From the NCBI GenBank assembly GCA_963814915.1, contig CAWFEI010000005.1, forward strand, positions 248,001 through 312,000: DNA of 64,000 bases. The letters are read 5' to 3'. This document shows positions 43,836-51,917 of this stretch, in pieces. The translations under genes were made by a program, and so were the position numbers. Source of the DNA: VRUE01 sp963814915. Its GTDB lineage: Bacteria > Actinomycetota > Thermoleophilia > Solirubrobacterales > 70-9. The number at the start of each line of letters is the position of its first letter. Positions within the stretch are counted from its first letter, which is position 1. The notes below the pieces were generated by a model. It had not been told where the DNA came from. It made no database searches and saw only the letters and a program-made list of their open reading frames with translations.

Positions 43836-44698
43836 GGGCGCCTCGGAAACTTGCCGAAGTCGGGCTGGCGCTTTTCCTTGAACGCCTCGCGGCCCTCGCG
43901 GGCCTCCTCGCTGCCGTAGAAGAGCAGGTTGGCGTCGTGGGCGAGCTGTTGGATTCCGGCGTAGCCGTCCTCGTGCGCGTTGAAGCTCGCCTTGACGAGG
44001 CGCAGGGCGAAGGGGGAGAGGGAGAGCATCTCGCGGCAGCAGGCAACCGTCTCGCGCTCCAGCTCGTCGACCGGGACGACGGCGTTGCAGAGGCCCATCT
44101 CAAGCGCCTCCTCGGCGTCGTACTGGCGACAGAGCAGCCAGAACTCCTTCGCCTTCTTGGTGCCGACGAGGTCGCGCAGCAGCGAGGCGCCGAAACCGCC
44201 ATCCCAGGAGCCGACTCGCGGCCCGGTCTGGCCGAAGACGGCGTTGTCGGCAGCGATCGTCATGTCGCAGCAGACGTGCAGGATGTGCCCGCCGCCGATC
44301 GCGTACCCGGCCACCATCGCGACGACCGGCTTGGGCAGGCGGCGCATCTGCACCTGCAGGTCGGTGACGTGGAAGCGGCCAAGTGAGGCGCCATCGGCGA
44401 CGTAACCGGTATCGCCGCGAACGGTCTGATCGCCGCCGGAGCAGAACGCCTTCCGTCCCTCACCGGTGAGCACGATCGCGCCCACCTCGGTGTCCTCGCG
44501 GGCCAGCTCCAGCGCGGCGGAGATGTCGATCAGCGTCTGCGGGCGAAAGGCGTTGAGGACCTCCGGCCGGTCGATCGTGATCTTGGCGACCCCGCCGGCT
44601 TTCTCGTAGCGGATGTCGCCGTACTCGCCGGCGGCCTCCCACTCGATCGGCGCGTAGAGCTCCTCCTCGGGCGGTGCTTGCTTGTGGCGTTTGGGCAT
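43832..44698 (-). CDS. menB: 1,4-dihydroxy-2-naphthoyl-CoA synthase
   Basis: Crotonase-fold ring closure enzyme, 288 residues. EVLNAFRPQTLIDISAAL, oxyanion-hole regions CSGGDQTVRGDTGY and VAGYAIGGGHILHVCCDMTIAAD, and GPRVGSWDGGFGASLL with the MenB-typical Asp/Ser stretch. ATG 44698 is preferred over GTG 44707 because TATCGT ends 7 nt upstream. First gene of the minus-strand men unit, divergent from menE by 21 bp. Confidence 0.95.
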   Translation of the reverse strand: MPKRHKQAPPEEELYAPIEWEAAGEYGDIRYEKAGGVAKITIDRPEVLNAFRPQTLIDISAALELAREDTEVGAIVLTGEGRKAFCSGGDQTVRGDTGYVADGASLGRFHVTDLQVQMRRLPKPVVAMVAGYAIGGGHILHVCCDMTIAADNAVFGQTGPRVGSWDGGFGASLLRDLVGTKKAKEFWLLCRQYDAEEALEMGLCNAVVPVDELERETVACCREMLSLSPFALRLVKASFNAHEDGYAGIQQLAHDANLLFYGSEEAREGREAFKEKRQPDFGKFPRRP

Positions 44699-44719
44699 GA
44701 TGGGCACGATATCCGGCCG
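44699..44719. promoter_or_regulatory. Back-to-back menB/menE promoter
   Basis: The whole divergent gap is 21 bp. Minus strand: TATCGT (44711 to 44706), 7 nt before the menB ATG. Plus strand: CACGAT (44705-44710), 9 nt before the menE ATG, keeping the A and T at positions 2 and 6. The two hexamers overlap at 5 of 6 bases, so both promoters cannot be melted independently. Confidence 0.5.
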
Positions 44720-46045
44720 ATGAAGCTCGACGACTGGCTAGCCCAGAGATCCCAGAGTTGCCCAGACCGCACCGCGCTGATCGCGGACGGGTCCGAGGTC
44801 ACCTACGCCGAGTTGGAGGCCGAGGCGAGCTGGGTCGCGCGGCGCCTGGAGGCACACGGCGTGCGACGCGGCTCGATCGCTGCGCTGACCATGGAGCCGC
44901 GCCGTGAGCAGGTTGTGCTTGTCCACGCGCTGATGAAGGTCGGCGCCGTGCTGCTGCCGCTGAGCCCACGACTGACTGCCGAGGAGCGCGCCGCGGTAAT
45001 CGCCGCCGAGGAGCCGACCGTCGACCTCAGCGACCCGGGTGAGCTGACCCAGACCGAGGCCGACCTGCCGCTGCTAGGCGAGCACGACATGGACGCCCCC
45101 TGCTGTCGTGTGCTGACCAGCGGCAGCACCGGCACCCCGGACCCGGTCGAGCTGACTTACGGCAACTTCCTCTGGAGCGCGGTCGGCTCCGGCTTCAACA
45201 TCGGGGTCGAGCCGACCGACCGCTGGCTCTGCTGCCTCCCCCTCAGCCACATTTCCGGGCTCAGCATCGCGATGCGTTCGGTGATCTACGGCACCACCGC
45301 CGTTTTGCACGACGGCTTCGAGGTCGACCGCGTCGCCGCCGCCCTCGCCGAGGACGGGATCACCGTCGTCTCGCTGGTCGCCACCCAGCTGACCCGCCTG
45401 CTCGAAGCGGGAGCCGACCTCTCCGGCCCACGGGCGATTCTGATCGGCGGCGGCCCGGTGCCCGAGGAGCCGCTCGAGGAGGCGACAGGGCGCGGCGCCA
45501 CCGTCGTGCAGACCTACGGGCTGACCGAGGCCTGCTCGCAGGTGACCACGCTCGCTCCGGCCGACGCACGGCGCAAGCTGGGCTCCGCCGGGCGGCCGCT
45601 GTTGACCACCCACCTGCGTATCCGCGATGGCGAGATCCTCGTCCAGGGCCCGACGGTCGCGCCGAGCCGGCTCGACTCCGACGGCTGGCTGCACACCGGC
45701 GACCTCGGCCGCATCGACGAGGATGGCTTCCTCTACGTCGAGGACCGGATCGACGACATGATCGTCAGCGGCGGTGAGAATGTCGTCCCGGCCGAAGTCG
45801 AGCAGGTCCTGCTGCGCCATCCCGAGGTCGCCGACGCTGCCGTGGTCGGCCGCGACGACCCCGAGTGGCAGCAGGCGGTGACCGCGGTCGTCGTCCTCCG
45901 GGACGGCTCGGCGGCGACGCCCGACGAGCTGCGACACCATTGCGCCGAGTCGCTTGCCGGCTTCAAGGTCCCGAAGCGGGTCGAGCTGGCCGCGGCGCTC
46001 CCTCGCACGCCCTCGGGCAAGCTTCTGCGCAGGGCGCTCAGGTAG
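44720..46045 (+). CDS. menE: o-Succinylbenzoate-CoA ligase
   Basis: ANL-superfamily acyl-CoA synthetase, 441 residues. P-loop-like CRVLTSGSTGTPDPVELTYGN, adenylate motif VVQTYGLTEACSQVT, HTGDLGRIDEDGFLYVEDRIDDMIVSGGENV, and the catalytic Lys in RTPSGKLLRRAL. Context in the men cluster supports OSB as substrate. Its TAG stop is shared with the -10 of ilvC. Confidence 0.93.
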   Translation: MKLDDWLAQRSQSCPDRTALIADGSEVTYAELEAEASWVARRLEAHGVRRGSIAALTMEPRREQVVLVHALMKVGAVLLPLSPRLTAEERAAVIAAEEPTVDLSDPGELTQTEADLPLLGEHDMDAPCCRVLTSGSTGTPDPVELTYGNFLWSAVGSGFNIGVEPTDRWLCCLPLSHISGLSIAMRSVIYGTTAVLHDGFEVDRVAAALAEDGITVVSLVATQLTRLLEAGADLSGPRAILIGGGPVPEEPLEEATGRGATVVQTYGLTEACSQVTTLAPADARRKLGSAGRPLLTTHLRIRDGEILVQGPTVAPSRLDSDGWLHTGDLGRIDEDGFLYVEDRIDDMIVSGGENVVPAEVEQVLLRHPEVADAAVVGRDDPEWQQAVTAVVVLRDGSAATPDELRHHCAESLAGFKVPKRVELAAALPRTPSGKLLRRALR

Positions 46046-46048
46046 CCT
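46043..46048 (+). promoter_or_regulatory. -10 of ilvC overlapping menE stop
   Basis: TAGCCT, whose TAG is the menE stop codon, ends 8 nt before ATG 46057. Confidence 0.55.
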
Positions 46049-46056
46049 CATCGCCC

Positions 46057-47061
46057 ATGAAAACCGACGACATCTTCTACGACAAGGACGCCGACCTCTC
46101 CAAGCTGGAGGGCAAGACCGTCGCCATTCTCGGATACGGCTCGCAGGGCCACGCCCATGCGCTCAACCTGAAGGATTCCGGTGTGGATGTCGTCGTCGGC
46201 CTGCGCCCCGATTCCTCCAGCCGCGCCAAAGCAGAAGGCGCCGGGCTCGAGGTCCTCGGGATCGCCGACGCGGCGAGCCGCGGCGACGTCGTCATGGTGC
46301 TCCTGCCCGACGAGAAACAGGCCGAGGTCTGGGAGGGGGAGATCTCCGACGGGATCGCCCCGGGCAATCTGCTGCTCTTCGCGCACGGCTTCGCGATTCA
46401 CTTCGAACAGATCGCGCCCCCGCCCGGCGTCGACGTCGGCATGGTCGCGCCCAAGGGCCCCGGCCACCTCGTCCGCCGCCAGTACGAGGAAGGGACGGGC
46501 GTGCCCTGCCTGATGGCGGTCCACCAGGATGCGAGCGGCGGCGCCCACGACCTCGTTCTCGCCTATGCCTCAGGCATCGGCGGCGGTCGCGCCGCGATCA
46601 TCGAGACGACCTTCAAGGACGAGTGCGAGACCGACCTCTTCGGTGAGCAGGCCGTGCTCTGCGGCGGCGCCTCGGAGTTGGTCAGGGCCGGCTTCGAGAC
46701 CCTGGTCGAGGCGGGTTACGACCCACGCCTGGCCTACTTCGAGTGCCTGCATGAGCTCAAGCTGATCGCCGACCTGATGTACGAGAAGGGGATCCAGGGG
46801 ATGCGCTACTCGATCTCGAACACCGCCGAGTACGGCGACATGACCCGCGGCAAGCGCGTCATCGGCGATGAGTCCCGCGCCGCAATGAAGCAGATCCTCG
46901 GCGAGATCCAGTCGGGCGAGTTCGCCAAGGAGTGGATCGCCGAGAACCGCGCCGGCGGCGAGAACCTCTCACGCATGCGTGAGGAGGGCGCCGCCCACGA
47001 AGTCGAGGAGGTCGGCGGCGACCTACGCAAGATGATGCCCTGGATCGAAACGGACTTCTAA
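46057..47061 (+). CDS. ilvC: Ketol-acid reductoisomerase
   Basis: Class I enzyme of 334 residues, second common step of branched-chain synthesis. NADPH motif AILGYGSQGHAHALNL, VGMVAPKGPGHLVRRQYEEG, and metal ligands in TFKDECETDLFGEQAVLCGG and FECLHELKLIADLMYEKGI. The real start is ATG 46057; the frame upstream is a shadow of menE. It converges with the cupin gene, overlapping by 4 bp. Confidence 0.96.
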   Translation: MKTDDIFYDKDADLSKLEGKTVAILGYGSQGHAHALNLKDSGVDVVVGLRPDSSSRAKAEGAGLEVLGIADAASRGDVVMVLLPDEKQAEVWEGEISDGIAPGNLLLFAHGFAIHFEQIAPPPGVDVGMVAPKGPGHLVRRQYEEGTGVPCLMAVHQDASGGAHDLVLAYASGIGGGRAAIIETTFKDECETDLFGEQAVLCGGASELVRAGFETLVEAGYDPRLAYFECLHELKLIADLMYEKGIQGMRYSISNTAEYGDMTRGKRVIGDESRAAMKQILGEIQSGEFAKEWIAENRAGGENLSRMREEGAAHEVEEVGGDLRKMMPWIETDF

Positions 47062-47492
47062 GCGCCCGGAGGGGCGTTGTCGCCGGAGCGGGGCTCCTCG
47101 CCGGGCGGCAGTTTGCCGTCGCGGCCGACGTAGCCGTCCTTGCCGCCGACAACCACGTAGACGGCGTCCTCGGAGTCGCTGCAGTTGCGTACCTTGCGGA
47201 TCGTCGAGGCGTCGACCCAGGCGAGGCCGCCGGCCTTGAGCTTGTGGGTCGAGCCGTCGCCGAACTCGATCTCGATCTCGCCGCTGTGCAGGAAGTAGAG
47301 CTCCTCCTGCTCCTCGTGCAGATGGCGGCCGGTCTCATACGACGGCGGGATGACGATCGCGTTGACGCCGAACGCGTTGACGCCGAGCTCCTTGCGGATC
47401 TTGCGGAAGCCGTAGCCCTCGCCGAGGTCGCTCAGGTTGGCGACCGCGTAGCCGGCGCCCTTTGCCGCTCCCCGCCCGCTCGCCTCGGCCAT
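47058..47492 (-). CDS. Cupin-domain protein
   Basis: 144 residues. The cupin motif 1 is GRHLHEEQEELYFLHSGEIEIEFGDG (His-x-His-x4-5-Glu type) and motif 2 lies in the downstream LAWVDASTIRKVRN. ATG 47492 is chosen because TAAGAT ends 7 nt upstream and the longer frame is antisense to serC. Metal binding is likely; function is not known. Confidence 0.8.
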   Translation of the reverse strand: MAEASGRGAAKGAGYAVANLSDLGEGYGFRKIRKELGVNAFGVNAIVIPPSYETGRHLHEEQEELYFLHSGEIEIEFGDGSTHKLKAGGLAWVDASTIRKVRNCSDSEDAVYVVVGGKDGYVGRDGKLPPGEEPRSGDNAPPGA

Positions 47493-47499
47493 CGACGCG

Positions 47500-47511
47500 A
47501 TCTTATACCTT
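47500..47511. promoter_or_regulatory. Abutting divergent -10 elements, cupin/serC
   Basis: Minus strand TAAGAT (47505 to 47500), 7 nt before the cupin ATG; plus strand TACCTT (47506-47511), 9 nt before the serC ATG. The two hexamers are adjacent within a 28-bp gap. Confidence 0.55.
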
Positions 47512-47520
47512 GGCCGACCC

Positions 47521-48660
47521 ATGCCAACGACGACGTCAATCCAGATTCCGCACGAGATCAAGCCCGCCGACGGGCGTTTCGGCTGTGGGCCCTCGAAGGT
47601 CCGCCCGGCAGCGCTGGCCGCACTGGCGGAGCGCGCGGACCTGATGGGCACGTCGCACCGCCAGTCGCCCGTGCGCGACCTGGTCGGTCGAGTCCGCGAC
47701 GGGCTCGGCGAGTTGCTCGGACTGCCTGACGGCTACGAGGTCGCCCTCGGTAATGGCGGCACGACCGCCTTCTGGGATGCGGCGGCCGCCTGGCTCGTCC
47801 GTGAGCGGGCCCTGCACCTCACCTACGGCGAGTTCTCGCAGAAGTTCGCCAAGGTGACCGCGGGCGCTCCTTTTCTCGCCGACCCGATCGTGGTCGATAC
47901 TGAGCCCGGCGGCGCGCCGGATCCGGTTGCCGATCCGACTGCCGACGCGATCGCCTGGGCGCACAACGAGACATCCACCGGCGTGATGGTCGGCGTGCAG
48001 CGCCCGCAGGGAGCCGGCGACGCGCTGATCCTCGTCGACGCGACTTCCGGAGCCGGTGGCCTGCCGCTCGACGCCGCGCAGGCCGACGTCTACTACCTCG
48101 CCCCACAGAAGGCGCTCGGCGCCGACGGTGGCCTCTGGCTGGCCGCTCTCAGCCCGGCCGCGATTGAGCGGATCGCCGAGCTGGACGGCGCCGCCGACCG
48201 CTGGCAGCCGGCGTTCCTCTCGCTGCAGACAGCGTTGGAGAACTCGCGCAAGAACCAGACCTACAACACCCCGGCGCTCGCAACCCTGCTGCTGCTCGCC
48301 GATCAGCTGGAGTGGATGCTGGCCAACGGCGGCCTGGACTGGTGCGTGCGGCGCACCGGCGCCTCCTCAGGCCACCTCTACGGCTGGGCTGAGGGCTCCG
48401 AATTGGCCCAGCCCTTCGTCGCCGACCCCGCCAAGCGCTCGCTGGTCGTCGGCACGATCGACTTCACCGACTCGGTCGACGCCGCGGCCCTGGCGGCGAC
48501 GCTGCGCGCCAACGGCATCGTCGATGTCGAGCCCTACCGCAAGCTCGGCCGTAATCAGCTGCGGGTCGGCATGTTCCCGGCCGTCGAGACGGCCGACGTG
48601 GAAGCGCTGACCGCCTGCATCGATTGGGTGCTCGAGAACGACCCGGAGGCGACGCGATGA
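47521..48660 (+). CDS. serC: Phosphoserine aminotransferase
   Basis: 379-residue PLP enzyme of the actinobacterial SerC type: starts IKPADGRFGCGPSKVRPAAL, then GTSHRQSPVRDLV, AHNETSTGVMV, DATSGAGG, and the PLP Lys in YYLAPQKALGADGG. It converts 3-phosphohydroxypyruvate to phosphoserine. The start codon of serA overlaps its stop (ATGA). Confidence 0.95.
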   Translation: MPTTTSIQIPHEIKPADGRFGCGPSKVRPAALAALAERADLMGTSHRQSPVRDLVGRVRDGLGELLGLPDGYEVALGNGGTTAFWDAAAAWLVRERALHLTYGEFSQKFAKVTAGAPFLADPIVVDTEPGGAPDPVADPTADAIAWAHNETSTGVMVGVQRPQGAGDALILVDATSGAGGLPLDAAQADVYYLAPQKALGADGGLWLAALSPAAIERIAELDGAADRWQPAFLSLQTALENSRKNQTYNTPALATLLLLADQLEWMLANGGLDWCVRRTGASSGHLYGWAEGSELAQPFVADPAKRSLVVGTIDFTDSVDAAALAATLRANGIVDVEPYRKLGRNQLRVGMFPAVETADVEALTACIDWVLENDPEATR

Positions 48661-50237
48661 AGGTCCTCGTGCGCGAGAAGATCGCCGACTCCGGCGTCGA
48701 GCTGCTGCGTGAGAGCTTCGAGGTCGACCTCGGCCTGGAGATGTCCGAGGGCGAGTTGGCCGACGCGATCGGCGGCTACGACGCCCTGCTCGTACGCTCG
48801 GCCACCCAGGTGACGCCGGAGTTGATCGAGCGGGCCGGGAAGCTGAAGGTGATCGGCCGCGCCGGAACGGGCGTCGACAACGTCGACATCCCCGCCGCCA
48901 CCCGGCGTGGCATCGTCGTCGCCAACGCGCCGGAATCGAACTCCGTGGCGGCCGCCGAGCACACCCTGGCCCTGATGCTCGCGCTCTGCCGCAACGTGCC
49001 GCGTGCCCACGGTTCGCTGATCGGCGGCGCCTGGGAGCGGCCGAAGTTCAAGGGAACCGAGCTCTACGGCAAGACGCTCGGCGTCGTCGGCTTCGGCCGC
49101 ATCGGCCAGCTCGTCGCCAAGCGTGCGCAGGCTTTCGACATGGACGTGATCGCCTTCGACAAGTTCGTCTCCGCGGAGCGCTTCCGGGAGCTCGGGGTCG
49201 AGGGCGTCGAGGAGCTGGAGGACCTGCTCGGCCAGGCCGACGTCATCACTCTGCACGTTCCGAAGACACCGGACACGATCGACCTGATCGACGCCGGAGC
49301 GATCGAGTCGATGAAGGACGGCGCACGGGTGGTCAACTGCGCCCGCGGCGAGCTGGTCGACCTCGATGCGGTTCTCGCCGGGCTCGAGTCGGGCAAGCTC
49401 GGCGGCGCGGCCCTCGACGTGTTTCCCGCCGAGCCGTTCACCGAGCATCCGCTCTTCGGCCGCGACGACGTGGTCGTCACTCCGCACCTGGGCGCCTCGA
49501 CCGCGGAGGCCCAGGATCGCGCCGGCGTGGTCACCGCCGAACAGGTGATCGCGGCGCTCAGCGGCGGCGTCGTCACCAACGCGGTCAACATCGCCGCCGT
49601 GCGACCGGAGGAGATGGAGGCGCTGGCACCGTTCGTGCCACTCTGCGAAAAACTCGGCCGCCTCGCCCAGGGCCTCGGCGACGGCTCCGTCGGCGGCGTC
49701 TCGGTGGAGTTCCGCGGCCGCATCGCCGCCCACGACACACGCCTGCTCGGCATCGCGGTGATGGTCGGCATCCTCTCCGGCAACACCGAGGAGCCGGTCA
49801 ACCTGGTCAACGCCCCGCAGATGGCCGAGGAGCGGGGCATAGAACTCGCCGAGAGCAAGGAGAGCGCCTCCGCCGACTTCACCGAGCTGATCACCGTGCG
49901 GCTCGGTTCCGGCGAGAACGCGGTCGAGGTCGCAGGCACCGGGGTCGGCCCACGCAACGAGCCCTACCTCGTCTCGGTCCTCGGCGAGAGCTTTTACCTG
50001 CCCTTCGCCGACCACATCGCCGTCTTCAGCTACGCCGACCGACCGGGAATGATCGGCCGGGTCGGCTCGATGTTCGGCGAAGAGGACGTGAATATCATCT
50101 CGGCCGCGGTCGGCGCGGAGCCGGGGGGGGAGCGAGCCGTGATGGCGCTTACGACCGACGCCCCGGTGCGAGCCGAGACGATCGCCAAGATCCTTGAGCT
50201 TGACGGCTTCTCGATCGGCCGCTCTGTAGATCTCTAG
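48657..50237 (+). CDS. serA: D-3-phosphoglycerate dehydrogenase
   Basis: 526 residues, the long form with Rossmann domain (VVGFGRIGQLVAKRA), catalytic Arg/Glu/His (NCARGELVDLDAV, DVFPAEPFTEHPL, TPHLGAST), an intervening ASB domain, and a C-terminal ACT domain (IAVFSYADRPGMIGRVGSMF) for serine feedback. ATG 48657 overlaps serC. Together serC-serA give serine, which feeds CysE. Confidence 0.97.
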   Translation: MKVLVREKIADSGVELLRESFEVDLGLEMSEGELADAIGGYDALLVRSATQVTPELIERAGKLKVIGRAGTGVDNVDIPAATRRGIVVANAPESNSVAAAEHTLALMLALCRNVPRAHGSLIGGAWERPKFKGTELYGKTLGVVGFGRIGQLVAKRAQAFDMDVIAFDKFVSAERFRELGVEGVEELEDLLGQADVITLHVPKTPDTIDLIDAGAIESMKDGARVVNCARGELVDLDAVLAGLESGKLGGAALDVFPAEPFTEHPLFGRDDVVVTPHLGASTAEAQDRAGVVTAEQVIAALSGGVVTNAVNIAAVRPEEMEALAPFVPLCEKLGRLAQGLGDGSVGGVSVEFRGRIAAHDTRLLGIAVMVGILSGNTEEPVNLVNAPQMAEERGIELAESKESASADFTELITVRLGSGENAVEVAGTGVGPRNEPYLVSVLGESFYLPFADHIAVFSYADRPGMIGRVGSMFGEEDVNIISAAVGAEPGGERAVMALTTDAPVRAETIAKILELDGFSIGRSVDL

Positions 50238-50244
50238 CGCAAGG

Positions 50245-50250
50245 TAGGCT
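50245..50250 (+). promoter_or_regulatory. -10 of quinone reductase gene
   Basis: TAGGCT ending 7 nt before ATG 50258. Confidence 0.6.
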
Positions 50251-50257
50251 CCGCCGC

Positions 50258-51292
50258 ATGAAGGCCGTGGTCCTCACCGGAACCGGTGGTTACGACGTTC
50301 TGCAGGTGCAGGAGCGCCCCGACCCGCCCGTCGGGCCGGGTGAGGTGCGGATCGCCGTCAAAGCGGCCGGGATCAACTTCGCGGACACGATGGCCCGCGT
50401 CGGTCTCTACCCGGACGCCCCGAAGACGCCCTGCGTGCTCGGCTACGAGGTCGCGGGCACGATCGAGTCCGTGGGCGAGGGGGTAGCCGATCGCCGGCCA
50501 GGTGAGCGGGTCGTCGCCGGAACCCGCTTCGGCGGCCAGGCCGAGCTGGTCACGGTGCCGGCGGATCAGGCCCTGCCGCTGCCCGAGGCGCTCAGCTTCG
50601 AGCAGGGCGCCGCCTTCCCGGTCAACTACGGCACCGCCTACGCGGCGCTGATCGTGATGGGCAGCCTGCGCGAGGGGAATCGGGTTCTGATCCACGCGGC
50701 GGCCGGAGGAGTCGGAATCGCCGCGACGCAGATCGCCCACAACACCGGCGCTGAGATCTTCGGCACCGCCTCGCCGTCCAAGCACGAGGCGATCCGGGCG
50801 CAGGGGGTCGAGCACGCGATCGACTACCGCACGCTCGACTTCGAGCAGGAGGTGATGCGAATCACCGGGGGCGAGGGGGTGGATCTGGTGATCGACGCCC
50901 AGGGGCCGACCTCCTTCCGCAAGGACTACCGGCTGCTGCGCCCCGGCGGGAGGCTGGTCATGTACGGGATCTCAGAGAACTCAAAGGGGGGCAAGCGCGA
51001 CGTCCCCTCGACCCTGAGGGCCCTGCTGGCGATGCCCGCCGCGACCATGCCCTGGTGGAGGAGCCTGCTGCTGATGAACGAGAACAAGGGCGTCTTCGGG
51101 CTCAACATGCTCAACTGGTGGGACACCGAGGGCAACCTCGACCGCGTCGTCGAGCCGCTCGGCTCCGACCTCGAGGCGGGCCGCCTGCAGCCGGTCGTCT
51201 CGGAGACCTTCCCCTTCGAGGCCGCCGGGGACGCGCATAAATTCATCGCCGAACGCCGCAACGTCGGCAAGGTCGTGTTGTTCCCTTCATAG
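50258..51292 (+). CDS. Zinc-free MDR oxidoreductase, quinone reductase-like
   Basis: 344 residues of the medium-chain dehydrogenase/reductase family. N-terminal GroES-like fold (VKAAGINFADTMARVGLYPDAP, GYEVAGTIESVGEGV) without the catalytic zinc Cys set, and the NADPH motif ALIHAAAGGVGIAATQIAHNTGAEIFG. Fits VAT1/quinone-oxidoreductase members; the substrate is unknown. Confidence 0.87.
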   Translation: MKAVVLTGTGGYDVLQVQERPDPPVGPGEVRIAVKAAGINFADTMARVGLYPDAPKTPCVLGYEVAGTIESVGEGVADRRPGERVVAGTRFGGQAELVTVPADQALPLPEALSFEQGAAFPVNYGTAYAALIVMGSLREGNRVLIHAAAGGVGIAATQIAHNTGAEIFGTASPSKHEAIRAQGVEHAIDYRTLDFEQEVMRITGGEGVDLVIDAQGPTSFRKDYRLLRPGGRLVMYGISENSKGGKRDVPSTLRALLAMPAATMPWWRSLLLMNENKGVFGLNMLNWWDTEGNLDRVVEPLGSDLEAGRLQPVVSETFPFEAAGDAHKFIAERRNVGKVVLFPS

Positions 51293-51329
51293 ACGCTCCG
51301 ACCTGATCGGCGGCGGAGACGACTTGACG

Positions 51330-51917
51330 ATGAAGAGAACGCTGCTCATCTCACTTGCCCTCTTGGCGCTGTGCGCGCCCGGCGTGGCTCAGGCTGCGCC
51401 CAAGACATACACCGTCCTCCTCGCCGGAGGAGCGGAAACGAACATGATCCGGATCTGGCTCAGTCCGGACGGCCGCCAGTACGTGATCGACTCCGTCGTC
51501 CAGTTGGAAGTCGGCGGAACCGTCTGTGCCCATCCTGAAGAAAACCCCAACGAGCTGCGCTGCGACGCTCCCACAATCGCCGGCTTCGAAGTCAACTCGG
51601 GCGGTGGCGACGATCGCGTCTGGGTAGCCAAGGATGTGGCTTTGCCGGTCACGGTGCGAGGCGGGGCCGGCGACGACCTGCTCGTCGGCGGCTCGGGCGC
51701 CGACAAGATGATTGGCGGGACCGGCGACGACCGATTGGTCGGCTGGCGCGGCGACGACGTCCTCTACGGCGGGCCCGGCAGCGACGTGCTGATCGGCGGC
51801 CCCGGCCGGGACATCCTGCGCGGCGGCCCCGGCACGGACAGGCTGGCCGGCGGCTCGGGCAAGGACAACCTGCGGCAGTACCGCCACCACAAGCACGGCG
51901 GCGTGGCGACCTCCTAG
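51330..51917 (+). CDS. Secreted protein with RTX-type Ca-binding repeats
   Basis: 195 residues. A signal peptide (KRTLLISLALLALCAPGVAQA) should be cut after AQA. A beta-rich region with two Cys follows, then from about residue 90 the nonapeptide-like GGxGxDxL/V repeats (GGAGDDLLVGGSGADKMIGG and on to GGPGTDRLAGGSGKD), which form a Ca-stabilised parallel beta-roll. ATG 51330 is chosen over TTG 51324. Type I secretion genes are not adjacent. It overlaps the convergent MFS gene by 4 bp. Confidence 0.83.
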   Translation: MKRTLLISLALLALCAPGVAQAAPKTYTVLLAGGAETNMIRIWLSPDGRQYVIDSVVQLEVGGTVCAHPEENPNELRCDAPTIAGFEVNSGGGDDRVWVAKDVALPVTVRGGAGDDLLVGGSGADKMIGGTGDDRLVGWRGDDVLYGGPGSDVLIGGPGRDILRGGPGTDRLAGGSGKDNLRQYRHHKHGGVATS

